Notes under the pieces: model-generated
What the model was told of the DNA's origin: nothing
The model's input: only the letters and a program-made list of their open reading frames with translations
Database searches by the model: none
In this document: positions 32,173-43,058 of the stretch, one piece after another
Layout: every line of letters begins with the position of its first letter
Numbering within the stretch: position 1 is the stretch's first letter
Source of the DNA: Cercophora sp. LCS_1
Taxonomy: Eukaryota > Ascomycota > Sordariomycetes > Sordariales > Lasiosphaeriaceae
NCBI GenBank assembly: GCA_036250225.1
Contig: JAPZLL010000016.1
Location: 1-64,000, forward strand
Reading direction: 5' to 3'
Length of the DNA stretch: 64,000 nt
Made by a program: the position numbers and the translations under genes

Positions 32173-35017
32173 CTATGCTAAGGGCTTGTTTATCAAGGCC
32201 ATAGAAGATATTGTCTCCCCAAGGGTCGATAATTTGGATGCCATGAGATATAAATTTTTATAAGACTCGAGTTCGCTGGTAGTAAGCCTGAAGAGCCTCG
32301 AGACGTCGATAAACCTGTAATTGCTAGTGCTGATACGGTTAAATACGCATCTCATTCTGTCGTGCGTTTTAAGCTGGGCGAACTCGCGTCGCAGTTGGTG
32401 CTTCTCCCCCGCTTGCGCCCGTGACAGGCGCACCTGAACACAGTATAGCATGAGGGCGCAGAGACCAGCCGCCAGGGCTGCAGAGACGGAAGACCCAGAG
32501 AACCGAGGGCTCGTGAGCGCAGATAAATCGTTCGCATCGATATTCTGGCCGGGTAAAGTAAAGTCGACTGTTTGCTCACGGGCGTCCCAACCGTCGCGAT
32601 TTCCGAACAGGCCCGCGGCCCCAATGCTGAAGATGTGGTGCGGCGCCCGCACCGGGAATGGGCGATTTGGCCAGTTTGACCGGAAACCCATGTCAGCTGC
32701 CGAGCAGAACATCAGGATGTTGGCCTCTTCGGCGGCCTTGATGGCGAATTCCAAATGTCGCAGTACTGCCTCATTCTCGGGCGGCTGGAGAGCCCATGAC
32801 ATGCTGATGATGTGTACATTTTCGTGGACGGCCGTTTCGATGGCCTAGGATTGGTGTTAATACTATTAGTAGCCGTGAAAGGGGGCGCGATGTGGAAATT
32901 ACCTGGGCAGCACTCTTGGCCGTGAACCAAGTCCCATTCCCGTTTGCCACCTGATCAAGCTTAAGCACATAAAGTTGTGCGTACGGACACATAAAGTGGA
33001 TTTGCTTGGCCATGGCGGTTCCGTGCCCCGAGGATGAGGTGAAGTAGGGCGGTGCGGATAATCCAGAGCTATCCTCAGTACCGTAACTGCGCCCACCTAT
33101 TACTCGAAGGTTATCCACCTGCGGGTCCAGGACATCTACACCGTCGTCGATGACAGCCACTCGAATTGGCTCCTCGATATCGAACGGATCGATTGCCTTT
33201 CGGTCACCTACCGCGGGGGCCGCGCTGGTGAGCATGTCTCGAAACCGCTTCATGCATTTGATCCACCTGATGGGTTCCTTTTCCTCCGGATCAGTAGCAG
33301 CGGCGCTAGCACTCGAGCCCGAGCCATTACCTCCCATTTCGTCAGCAAAGCCGGCATCATCCCTCGAATTGTTGGAGAAAGCGCCGGCGGACCGTTGGGA
33401 AGTTCGCTCTGAGCCATCGTCTTCTCCCACAGACCTAGGCAACGAGAACAGGGAGAACCGCTCCAGATGCCGTGCGAGGTGAGTGGTCAGCTCAGCCGAG
33501 TCCTCAAAGGAGTTTGCCAGGCACACAGGACAGTGGATTCTCTGGCTATCGTCGGGCCCATGAGCGGAGGACTCATGCTTCGTCCAGTCCTCCACACTGT
33601 CGTAGAGCTGGTCGGGGTTTCGACAGTGCTCATGTGTGCATATATACGGCCGCAGGTCGTGTATGAGGTGTGCCCTAGGGGAGGAGAAACAAACGGTTAA
33701 TTCGGATACTCTGCACTGAACAGTCGGAACCAACTCACCCCCATGCCCTCTCCCTCAAAAGGGCGCCCGAACACAGGGTGGAACAATAGGGGCACTGAAA
33801 GGCCTGGGTTCCGGCTGGGTGCGCTGGCGGCGGCGGGAATCCCAAGACCTCTTTCCCCGGTCGCCAGGTAGACGCCGCATACTCCGAGACCGACATGTCC
33901 GACTGGCCGTCGTCCCGGACAGCCAAGCGGGAAAAGTCCAGCTGACTGGCCGTCGTCACAGACTGCGGTGCAGCAAGGCCGCCGAAATCATCCAGATTCG
34001 AGGCACCACTGTTTGTTGGGGCTTGCGGCGCTGTTTCTATTGCCGATAAACTCGGCGTCCCCCCCTGAAGCTGAGGCCGCAACATCCTCAAGTTCCATGC
34101 TGCTTGCTGGTCCAGCTTGTCCCGGTGAACCTTCCAGTACGCTATCAGCTGTCGACGACGCGTGTTTGCCCCTGCTATGCGGCGGACGAGAAACGGCTCA
34201 GTCCCATCCGAACGCTCGTGGGCATGCTGGGCGAGGACGGTCCGGATCGGCTCCCACACGTGTTCGGTCTCGTCGTGCAAGGCAGTCTTGGTATCGGGCA
34301 CGGCGGGCTCCGTGACAGGGATATTATCCTCGAGAGCTTTGACCTTCCGGTATTCGAGAAAAAGTGAGCTGATGTAGTCATAGTCGTAGCTTTTGAAGAC
34401 CTCCAGCAGGTCGACACCCGTCTCCGTGTTAATCACGGCATATCCAAGCGCCTTTGGCGATGTGAATCTTGACGTTGGGTTGCGGATCCATATTCCCATC
34501 TTGAAGAGCCGGTTGATCGGGTCTCTTATACTATCCAGCAGGAGATCTGCATCTGAAACCCCCTCGGACGCGAAGCCATCGTCAGAGAAATCCACGTCAA
34601 AATCACCACGCTCCGAGTCCGATGCTTCATCTGGAGCCTTGTTGGCTGATGGGAAGGCTCCGCCGAAGTATTCAAGCACTAGCAGCCGGCCAAGCGTCAG
34701 CCGAGACTCAGACCCAGTGTTCCATACAGGTATCACGGATCACAATGACCTTCATTGAGAGCCTCGTTGAGACTAGAGAGGAACCTCAGCAACGTCTGTT
34801 GTATGCTTTCTGTGTCCCGGACGCGGTAGTCAAGAGATGCGTGTCCTGAGGCAAAGAGGCCGAGGTTGACGGCCCATAGCTCGAAGCGGTCTGCCTCGGC
34901 GGCTAGCTGGGCGGACGGCCACTTTTCACCCCTTGCTGTCTCATGATGCCGGCCGAGTGATTGCACTTGGTGGAAAAGCCTTGCTGTGTGATAGCCGGCT
35001 GCAGAGAGCGCCTGCAT
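32173..35017 (-). CDS. C2H2-type zinc finger plus subtilisin-like (S8) serine protease domain protein
   Basis: Four exons, 35017-34750, 34678-33739, 33674-32903 and 32844-32173 (introns 71, 64 and 58 nt), with consistent phases, give ~883 aa. There is no signal peptide. The N-terminal region is helical (LFHQVQSLGRHHETA..RFELWAVNLGLF), typical of fungal NLR-like adaptors. Zinc-binding pairs follow at ~385-475: FQCPYCSTLC, YICTHEHC...W..H...H, and IHCPVCL......L..H...H. The S8 domain has Asp in AVIDDGVD (~579), His in SSGHGTAMA (~616) and Ser in FSGSSVSAALAAGL (~780); the oxyanion Asn region is less clear. I start at MQALSAAGY; the ORF continues upstream to 35110. The first intron's donor is uncertain: GTCATT at 34749 or GTGATC six bases further in, both phase 1. 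It is an intracellular protease by prediction, and is divergent from a DUF7580 gene. A role as effector in immunity-type signalling is inferred. Confidence 0.85.
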
Positions 35018-35375
35018 CGTGTTGGATCGCCGGCTTACAGCGTGAGATCGAGACGGAAAACTTGTGGAAACTCCAGACAGCGGTGGCAGATGTTTGGAAA
35101 CGGAACACAAACATCGTCAGCCAGTGTGCTTTGGACATCAATGTAATTTGCGCGTTTTTTTCCTTTGTTGGGTCCAATCATGTCGCTGCCCGCGGCGAAA
35201 AGTCACCCAATAAACAGGAGCATAAACAGTTCCCTCAGGCCGTCTTCGTCTTCGTCTTCCCCGCTCTCCGTTCCTCGGATCTGCGGGACCGAGTTCACGA
35301 TCAACCCAAACCTCCCCATCATCGCCGTCTACCAAACCTAATGACCTGGTACACTTCAGCTGTGCTCGCTTTTCG
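35018..35375. promoter_or_regulatory. shared divergent promoter of the subtilisin and DUF7580 genes
   Basis: 358 bases separate two divergent start codons. This spacing is short enough for shared control of both genes. Contains T-rich and CGTCTTCGTCTTCGTCTTC pyrimidine tracts (~35240) near the plus-strand leader. No consensus operator was recognised. Confidence 0.45.
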
Positions 35376-37161
35376 ATGTCGGGCTTCGAAATCGTCGGCG
35401 TCGTGCTCGGTGCCCTCCCCCTCATCGTGAAGGCTGTCGACTTGTCCAAGGAGAACTACAAGTATTTCTTCCGAAAGCGCAAATATGTCGAAAAGCTCGC
35501 TCTGAGCCTCCGGTCCCAGCAACAGCACATGGTAGAAATCACCAGGTCTATTCTCATCTCAAGCGGGTGTGAAGATGTGCATCGGCTTGATAACGATCCG
35601 GTGGCCTATCTGAACGACGATGCCGTTCAGGCCCAGGTGTTGGACTACCTGGGAGACGACAACTTTGCTGTCTTCACCGAGTCGATTAAGGACTGCCACC
35701 AAACTGTCAAAGAAGTGGCTGCGAACATGGCAGATCTGATACCAAATGTCAAGGTCAGAAAATCCCAGTTCATGAGACCCTGTTCCTCGGAACTGACGCG
35801 CTCCCCAATAGGGCCCTTGCGACAACCTGGCAGACATCATAGAAGCCAACAGGGCCTCCAAAAGCAAGGGCCTCGATTTCCTCCCGAGAGTGCGGTTCAT
35901 GTTCGGAGCCAAGGAATTCAAGAGCGTCATCGGAGAACTGGACAAGACGTCGAACTCTCTCTTTCGCCTCACAACCATCATATCGTTGACTCGCCAAGCG
36001 CCAGGGCACCGGCAACGGACATCGCGAAGCGCAGCAAACATGGCCAGCGCTCTGCGCCGAGCCCACGAGTCAGCAGCTGGCCTGCATCTTGCCATATCCC
36101 GTTCTTGGGGTGACAAGTGCCATGAAAGGCACGAGACAAACCTGTTTCTGGAGGACCGTATAGTGGTCCGCAAGTTACCCAGAGCCAAGTCCGCTCCCAC
36201 ATTTTCGCTCGTTTTCACGGCCACCTCGGTGGAGAGCAACCAGACTGTGTGGCACGAGACAGTTGTGCAGGCATTAGACGACGACGACGATGATGACGAT
36301 GACAAAACCGAAAGCGACAACGACTCAGGCCAGCAACCTGCAATAGCGACGACGATGACGACTTCCCAACGTGTAACAATCATCGCCCCGCAAGGCGAGT
36401 CCCCAAAACAACCCAAGATCCAAACCGTCAAGGACATTTGCACCGCCATCGCGCCCAAAGCCGTCTGCCACAGCAACCCCAAGCTCATCTTCGTCCTCAC
36501 AAAATCCCACAAAATCGGGACCATGCCCATCGACGGCCTACTACTCCGGCAAACCAGCTGCGGCCGGGCGCCAGCCGTTTCCCTCAAAGACCTGCTGCTC
36601 TCGAACCACGGCCACGCCCTCCCGCTAAAGCTACGAATGCTCCTCGCCCTCCGCCTCGCCTCCAACATGCTCCAGCTTCTCAACACGCCATGGCTGCGCA
36701 GCTGCTGGTCGCACGACAAGATCCTCTTCCCGGCAAAGCCGTCTCCGCACGCCAACGTCGTCGATCTCACCCGGCCCTTTATATCCGTCGCCTTCGGCAG
36801 TGCCACGCCGCCGCCGCCGCCGGCGGATGCGGAGACCCCAGTGCCCAAGGTGGCCCTCCTCGAGCTGGGCATCCTCCTGCTGGAGCTGTGGTACGAGGAG
36901 ACGCTCGAGACGCACTTTGCGCTGGTCGAGCCCCCTGCCGGCCACGCCGAGCGCCGGGATAAGGCGCAGCGGTGGCTGGATGATGTCTATGAGCGGAACG
37001 ATGAGCCGCTGGCGCTGTACCACAACGTCGTCTCTCGCTGTGTTAGCGGCGTCATCGGGGGCGAGGCGCAGCTACGCAAGTGGGGGGAAGGCCGCTTTTG
37101 GGACGCGGTTTGTGGGGATGTCGTTGAGCCGCTCTTTGAGAATTGTAAGGGGTGGCGTTGA
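35376..37161 (+). CDS. DUF7580-type protein, NLR-like regulatory partner candidate
   Basis: Two exons, 35376-35753 and 35812-37161 (58-nt intron, GTCAGA..ATAG), give 575 aa. The N-terminus SGFEIVGVVLGALPLIVKAVD is the classic hydrophobic start of many fungal NLR and prion-type signalling proteins. A helical region (~30-260) follows, then an acidic nine-Asp run (~285) in a disordered linker. The C-terminal half matches DUF7580: VKDICTAI, LRLASNMLQLLNTPWLRSCW..DKILF, PFISVAFG, VALLELGILLLELWYEE. This half has a protein-kinase-like layout without catalytic residues, as in related fungal pseudokinase-like regions (inference). DUF7580 regions are known fused to S8 peptidases in other fungi (from memory), which fits the divergent subtilisin neighbour. 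The splice was chosen because it joins two frames with matching phase and conserved-looking sequence. Confidence 0.8.
36277..36303 (+). repeat. poly-aspartate coding tract
   Basis: Nine consecutive GAC/GAT codons in the DUF7580 gene linker encode an acidic run of nine Asp. It is low complexity and prone to length change in steps of three. Confidence 0.8.
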
Positions 37162-37985
37162 ACGGTCTCACCAAGGCTTTATCTTGGGGGGTTTCCAGGT
37201 TTGGCATTGCGCGTTTAGGCGACTGCTAGATAGATAGCATCTCAAGATAGCTAAGGTACTTGGTGTTGCTCTCGAATGAAGGATAGTACCTACTATCCTC
37301 TGGTCATCTGGGCGTGCTTTACAAGGGGCTCCACCCCCAATCCTCGTAGGATGAAAGTGACGGTCTCTGGCCCGTACCCTGGAACGAAATAAACCGCCCT
37401 CCCGCCCTCCCATCCCCACCGGGCACATAATCTCACCACGGAAGGCTCCGAATTTCCCATGCCAGAAAGACCTCCATGCTAAGCCGCTTGACCGCATTTC
37501 TTCTCCCCGATCAGAGATCCTCCTTTTTCCCCCGCTCTTTTGTTGAGAGCTTCATTATTTGCGCCGCAGGACCAAGTCAGTAATTGCAAACACTCCTAAA
37601 ATGTCCCAAAGCTCTCTGACCATCCGTCGGGCGATATCTCGATTCTTGACCCCTCTCAGTGTCAGCAGGCAAGGAGTCAATTGGAAACAGAGTGGCCGTG
37701 CTGCTTCGCCGACGTCGAGGCTCAATAACTTATCCTACCCCGAGAGATGTCAGGGATATCTTGGGATAGGTTGAACGTTTTTTAATACGGATGATGATGA
37801 GTGATGACTGACGAACTAAGATGGTTATGGCCTCATGGGTACGGTCAGGATACTGGCATCCCGGCCTGGGTTCATACCTGGCCGATGACAGGACGGTTGA
37901 AAGATGGGGCTCCAGCAGGTCTGGGAACGTGAAGGCGGGTTGGAACTACATGTCTGTTTACCCTCCACGTGTACCTCCCGTTGAT
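37162..37985. other. convergent intergenic region
   Basis: 824 bases between the 3' ends of the DUF7580 and third HET genes. No gene, repeat or RNA was recognised. Confidence 0.4.
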
Positions 37986-39692
37986 TTAGTCAAACTGAAT
38001 GTTCCCCGACCACTTCCTGTCTTCAACGCGCGGTACATCCTTCGTTCTATAAAACTTCCAGCTAAACACGACCCGCCACAATGGACCTTGACATAACGCC
38101 GGATCCGTTGCCCTCTCAGTCACAAACGAAACAACTGCCTTCATCCCATCTCGGTCCGTGTCAAAGCAAACAGACGATTGCCGTGGAATCTTGTAATAGT
38201 CGAAATTCTGCAGCAGTTCCACCAAGCTCTGATCGTCATCCTCTACGCGTGCGTTGATCTCGTTCACGGCCGCGTCAAAGGACCGCCGATCAATGATGGT
38301 GCATTGAAGGCGCGCGCCGCTTTCCAAAGACCAAGCTACCAGAGCGTAGAACATGCAGGTAACTTGGACAGATATCACTCCTTTTTTGCCGGTCCATTGA
38401 CTCAAGAGACCTTCCATCCCCGCGGCTCCACAGCCGAATTTGGCCTTTTGAGGCGCAAAGAAGACTTCACTTTCGTCGTCCCACTTGGTCCAGGGCCGGA
38501 TGTCACGAAAGTTGAGCTCTTTGGGTAGTTCAATTTGGAGGACATTGTGGCGAGAGAAATCGATGTGCCACGGATGGGAGCTGCCGAATTGGGGTAACTC
38601 TGTGAGAAGACATAAAGACCGCAGGACGCTGTAACGGCTGAAGGACCAGTCTATTTTGGTAATCTGATAGGGATCCTCCCTGACCAGCATCCCGGTGTCC
38701 AACTTGCGTAGTCGTATACCCAAGTCTGAGCCGTTGCCCGATTCGTAAACGTGGAGTATGTATCGCAACGCCTTTCTGGAACGAATTTGCTCGAGGACGA
38801 CGCGGGAGTGAAGAATGATGCCTTGGTTCGAGGTGCGGAACTCCTTGACTGGCATCGGAGAAGTACAGACGGAGCCAAATCCGTGGAAGGCGGAGGGGGA
38901 TGAAGCAAGGACGCTGCTGTATACCCGGCGGTCCCCCGTATCTGGTAGTTTCGGGCTTCCGGGGTCGAGCTTCCAGGCGAAAATGCTGATGTCGGGTATA
39001 TTCTTGATGATTTCCTCCTGTAGCCGTCGGAAGGCGTTTTCCTCTTCCCCATAGAGCATGGGCATGTGTACGCCAAAAATACCTAGCAAGCAGTAGCTGG
39101 TGTCTTCGACTCGAGTTGTTTGTCTTGATGATGCCCATGACATTCTCTCCGCGACGAGGACAGCAGAAAGGGGTTGTTCGTGCTCTAGAATGGACGAGCG
39201 GATCCCAGTGATGGAGCTCAGGTCCTGTAGAAGGGAGGCCTTTTCCCCACGGCGATGCCATTCCTGATCGTAAAAGTCGATCATCTTTGGGGCGATTAGT
39301 TCTTGAAGGGTCCAGCCCCGGGTGAACCACCGGCAACGAGACAGCCCGACTTCCAGCGAAGTCGTCGCCGGAAGATCCGAGAGGTAGACGTAGCATATCT
39401 TTGAACGGCCGTACCACCGGTACATGGAGTTGATGCACTCTGTCAGCTCGGCGCTGCTTGACTTGTCGATGCAGCAGGTGTCGACCCAAGCATACTGGAT
39501 TCCAGCCTCACGCGCCAAGCGACATGTGGCTTCGATTTTCTGATATCCCTTCATTGTGTTGTAGGATCCTGCGGTGAAGTCTTTGAACGTAACCTCTTCC
39601 TCCGCCCAAGTGTGGGAGAGAATGGCATATTCTGGGATGTTTCGACCGATGAACTCCTCCAAGACTTTCGTGGACGTATTAATGAGCCTCAT
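37986..39692 (-). CDS. HET-domain protein, HET-E/HET-D class N-terminus
   Basis: Uninterrupted 568-aa gene. It begins with the canonical MRLINTSTKVLEEFIG...PEYAILSHTW of vegetative incompatibility proteins. All HET core motifs follow: EVTFKDF, KIEATCRLAREAGIQYAWVDTCCIDKSSSAELTECINSMYRWY, CYVYLSDLP, WFTRGWTLQELIAP, then RMSWASSRQTTRVEDTSYCLLGIFGVHMPMLYGE and AFRRLQEEIIK. After ~residue 240 comes a beta-rich C-terminal region without NACHT, WD40 or ankyrins, so it is a short-form HET protein. HET proteins of this class trigger cell death on fusion of incompatible hyphae. Being the third HET gene within 28 kb fits the clustering of such genes. The gene looks intact. Confidence 0.93.
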   Translation of the reverse strand: MRLINTSTKVLEEFIGRNIPEYAILSHTWAEEEVTFKDFTAGSYNTMKGYQKIEATCRLAREAGIQYAWVDTCCIDKSSSAELTECINSMYRWYGRSKICYVYLSDLPATTSLEVGLSRCRWFTRGWTLQELIAPKMIDFYDQEWHRRGEKASLLQDLSSITGIRSSILEHEQPLSAVLVAERMSWASSRQTTRVEDTSYCLLGIFGVHMPMLYGEEENAFRRLQEEIIKNIPDISIFAWKLDPGSPKLPDTGDRRVYSSVLASSPSAFHGFGSVCTSPMPVKEFRTSNQGIILHSRVVLEQIRSRKALRYILHVYESGNGSDLGIRLRKLDTGMLVREDPYQITKIDWSFSRYSVLRSLCLLTELPQFGSSHPWHIDFSRHNVLQIELPKELNFRDIRPWTKWDDESEVFFAPQKAKFGCGAAGMEGLLSQWTGKKGVISVQVTCMFYALVAWSLESGARLQCTIIDRRSFDAAVNEINARVEDDDQSLVELLQNFDYYKIPRQSSVCFDTDRDGMKAVVSFVTERATDPALCQGPLWRVVFSWKFYRTKDVPRVEDRKWSGNIQFD

Positions 39693-40695
39693 TCCCGGTG
39701 GGCATCAAGTTTCTTGCGGGGATCTTGGTGTTGCCGATGAAAGGTGGAAGACAAGCTTCCCCTCATTTGGCGCCAAGTTGATGCCCTGCACGTGCGTCTG
39801 CGGCGTCACTGAGCGGCGAGGTGAGGCGGGGAAAGCCGCGAGTTGGTTCCGCTGCCAATGTTTCCTCCCTCCTCTCCAAGCTTTTTCGCGATAATGGAAA
39901 AGCTTGCCAATTGCGCTTAGAGAGGCGAAGGATCAGTAAATTGCCTGTGTAACTCAATTGCAACATCATCCGATTGACGGCGCTAACGGGGACACCCGAG
40001 CCCATGAACAAGAGCCTTCCATTAAGGCAAACGAGCTGTCGTCTCTGCTGGGAGCATCGGCTGTTGGTGGGAAGCACCACAAGGCTACTAACCCGTCACC
40101 GACAGCTCCCAGGTCCACGGCGAAGAGTGCCATTACGGTGAGTAGTTTAGGTCGAATTCTTCCATTCCCATGATGTCTGCCGAGTTCTGGAGTCTACCAA
40201 TAAATACCTCGGGCTGGCTGGCTGCACCCAGACATGCGGAAACGAGCGAATTGAGTCCTAGCTTCAAAGCCGAGCTGAAAGTTAGCGCGGAGAACCACAC
40301 GCAGTTCCCGCCCCTCTTCCTCCTCCGCATGTGAGATATCGAGTGGCATCTACTTGTAGGCCGTAGCGCGGTCGTGGTATTCCTGTTCGATCGTCAAAGT
40401 ATAGGGACGTGGACTCGGCTTGCTAGGACCCGGAGGGATCCGGACGGGGACCGGGACAGGACTAGCTCGTGGAGTGTGCGCCTCGCATGAATGAAATGGC
40501 CCCATGAATTATCAACTAGGGGCTAACCTTTCCCACCAAACACACCTGTGACCCCTCGAAGCCGCGTTATCCAGACTGGCCGAGTTTACAAATTGGAAGC
40601 CGGACCACTCGACAAGTCTCCGTCAAGCCACATCCCGAGAAAAAACGGCCACCTAACCCCTCAACACCCACCCCACATACACGCCAAACACTCTT
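39693..40695. other. intergenic region, nothing recognised
   Basis: 1003 bases between two minus-strand genes. Only short overlapping frames on both strands. It presumably contains the HET gene promoter and the SDR terminator. Confidence 0.4.
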
Positions 40696-41697
40696 TTAGT
40701 TTCCCAAAATCCGCTCAAACTCTCCTACCGTAAACTCCCAGATCCTGCTCCCCAAGCCCTCCTCCCTCAACCTGCCCAGCACCTTCTCATTCCTCACCAC
40801 CTCCGACTTCTCATTAACCGTATACGCGCCACTCCCCTTCTCCCCATCGGATCCCACCGCTTTCCCCTCCCCGTCTAATTCTCGCGGCCCAAACTCCGAA
40901 CTCGTAGCAGCATACAACGTCCTAGCCCCCGCCTCCTCCACCCCCGTCTCAAACAGCCACCCAAACAACGGAAACATGACCCAGTTAAACAAGATCCTCG
41001 CCACCGGTCCCAAGTGCTCAGGCCGCTGGTACGCCTTGGTTCGTACAACACCGGGAAAGGTATGCACGAAACTAACCCTGGGATACTGTTTCGCCAACTC
41101 CTCGAATACGAGGGTTGTATACGTTCCCGCAGCTGAAGCAGCCGTTATTGCGTTTGTATGGGCGGATTCCTTGAGCGCAAGATCATCAGGGAAGATGGCG
41201 CCTTCTTGACCACCTCCCAACACGTCGATTACGCGTCCGCCCTGGGGTGCTTTGGAGAGGAGAGGGAGGAGGGTGAGGATGATGCGCAGACGGGAGTAGT
41301 ATCGTAGTGCGGTGGGGCGGTCTAGACCTTCGGGCGACTCATCGCGGCGGGCGAAAGTGAGGTAGCCGGGGGAGAGGTAGAGGATGTCAATGTGGGAGGG
41401 TTCGTGGTTGAGGATCTCGAGGGCCGCCGTTTGGGCGTTGCGGACGAGGGTGAGGTCAGGGGTTGTGATGGGGATGTAAGTTCCTGATGAGTTGAGGGAC
41501 TGCAGGGTGGCGACGAGGGAGGTCAGAGAGGAGGCATCACGGCCGATGATGTAGATTTTGGGGGAGGTGGTGGTTTTGGTGAGGTGAGTGAGGAAGGAGA
41601 GGCCGATGCCGTTTGTACCGCCGACAACGACAGCGGTGAGAGGGGGGAGGGATTTGAGGGCCGCGTTGGCGTGGGTTATGTCTGTGAGTTTGACCAT
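40696..41697 (-). CDS. short-chain dehydrogenase/reductase-like protein without the YxxxK motif
   Basis: Single exon, 333 aa from the ATG at 41697 (MVKLTDITHANAAL). The longer open frame to 41919 adds a His-rich, low-complexity leader that is not protein-like. The Rossmann NAD(P)-binding signature is clear: TAVVVGGTNGIGLSFLTHL, then the second-strand IYIIGRD and D-L after the third strand, and IDILYLSPGYL in place of the usual NNAG. The expected YxxxK pair is missing: the equivalent helix reads AASAAGTYTTLVFEELAKQY, followed by FVHTFPGVVRT. This resembles a known fungal SDR subgroup with altered active site (often near secondary metabolism genes), but no biosynthetic cluster is present here. 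Substrate unknown. The 3' end lies 218 bp beyond the start of nothing else; its upstream neighbour is a hydrolase on the same strand. Confidence 0.85.
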   Translation of the reverse strand: MVKLTDITHANAALKSLPPLTAVVVGGTNGIGLSFLTHLTKTTTSPKIYIIGRDASSLTSLVATLQSLNSSGTYIPITTPDLTLVRNAQTAALEILNHEPSHIDILYLSPGYLTFARRDESPEGLDRPTALRYYSRLRIILTLLPLLSKAPQGGRVIDVLGGGQEGAIFPDDLALKESAHTNAITAASAAGTYTTLVFEELAKQYPRVSFVHTFPGVVRTKAYQRPEHLGPVARILFNWVMFPLFGWLFETGVEEAGARTLYAATSSEFGPRELDGEGKAVGSDGEKGSGAYTVNEKSEVVRNEKVLGRLREEGLGSRIWEFTVGEFERILGN

Positions 41698-41915
41698 TTT
41701 CGTTTTAATGTGATGGTGGTGATGATGGTAGGGTGAGAGTTCCAGTTGTGGTGGATGAGGGAAGGAAGATTGGAGGGATGAAAATAAGGTCGGGATGTGG
41801 GGTGGTGTGATGGCTTGGCACGGCATCATGGCGTGATAATAATGATGATTGTTGGGGAACTGGGGTACCACGTGCTGCCCCTTTCTTGCCGCGACCAAAA
41901 AAAATACAACCCCCT

Positions 41916-43058
41916 TCAAATGTTTGACAGAGCTACAATCCTTTCAAACAGGGCCTGTATAGTCCCCTGCTTGAACGTCCAAATACCATCGTGATCCGCA
42001 CCTTTGACAGTTTCGCTTTGAAAGGTGATGGCATCACGCAAACCATCTGCCTGCCAGCACTTGTCAAACCACAACGGACCTTTCGAACCGCCGTCTCCAA
42101 TCAGTGTGTCCTTTTCGGCGTAAAATATGTCGACTTTCAGTTTCCGTCCCTGAGCCCGGAAAAGGTCCGCCAATCGTGGGATCAGCATGTCGTAATCGCC
42201 CCAGTCACTCCATCCGCCTGTGTTGCCCGTCTTTTGCATCAACAGAAGCGCTTCCGACGAAATGCCCTCTACTCCGTCCTCATACACCTGGTTCATGATC
42301 TTGGGCCAGAGTGTTTCCTCCAGCTTGACCTCTTCAGAGCCTTCCGGCACTTGGCCTTCACCTTGGCTGCTTGGCGAGGGAACCAGCTTGGCTATGGCGT
42401 TCGCTGTGAAGCCCATCGAAGTGCCAATCATGGGTCCAATGTGGTTGTTGACAAGCCTCACAAACTTGTCCGTCTGATTGACGAGAGTGGCGGGAAAGAT
42501 ATTGACCAGCGACATGATCGTAAGTCCCGTGTGTGCAGGTAAAATCCATGGTGCTCCAATGGCGATATATGCCTTGGATGGATGCAAGAGCTCGGGATGG
42601 TGCAGAGTCATGTCGAGCGCCCAGACAGTTCCTCCACTATGGCAGGCGACAAAGACATGTTGAATCCCAAGGTGAGCTAGCAAAGCGGGGATGGCTTCTG
42701 CGCATCAATGTCAGTCACATCCCATGATGAACACGAAGCATAGCATACCTCGCCATATACCAAGGCGCTCTTTCATATCGACGGGGTCAGTACCACCAAT
42801 TCCAGGCCTGTCCGGATTGATGATGCGGATCTTGTGCTGTTTTGCGAAGCCGTCTTTGGCTACATGAAGGAGTCGGGATGCCATCAATGGCCCGAAAAAC
42901 AAAAGAACATTTTCTTGGTTGGGATCGGCCTCGTTGCGATAGCCAAAGTCGGCGTATTGCACTTTGAAATTCTCTTCACGACCCGAAGCTGGATTGGCTG
43001 GCAGTTCGAAGACCCTGTGAAAACGGGCATCTTTAATGTACTCGTCTTGGGTTGACAT
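41916..43058 (-). CDS. alpha/beta hydrolase-fold protein
   Basis: Two exons, 43058-42749 and 42697-41916 (51-nt intron; GTATGC, CTGAC, GCAG), give 363 aa. Strand and oxyanion region: VLLFFGPLMASRLL, then RIINPDRPGIGGTDPV. The nucleophile elbow is VFVACHSGGTVWAL (His-Ser-Gly-Gly, so G-x-S-x-G is relaxed to C-H-S-G-G). A cap domain includes KIMNQVYEDGVEG. The acid is probably in VDIFYAEKDTLIGDGG and the catalytic His in VKGADHDGIW. No signal peptide. The family covers esterases, lipases and epoxide-hydrolase-like enzymes; the substrate cannot be assigned. It lies head-to-tail with the SDR (218 bp apart), so the two may be co-expressed, but this is speculative. Confidence 0.85.

Noticed and set aside
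35559..36872. 437-codon minus-strand open frame opposite the DUF7580 gene
   Set aside because: The plus strand has a splice-consistent gene with recognisable N-terminal and DUF7580 sequence; the antisense frame shows only Ser/Arg-rich shadow composition.
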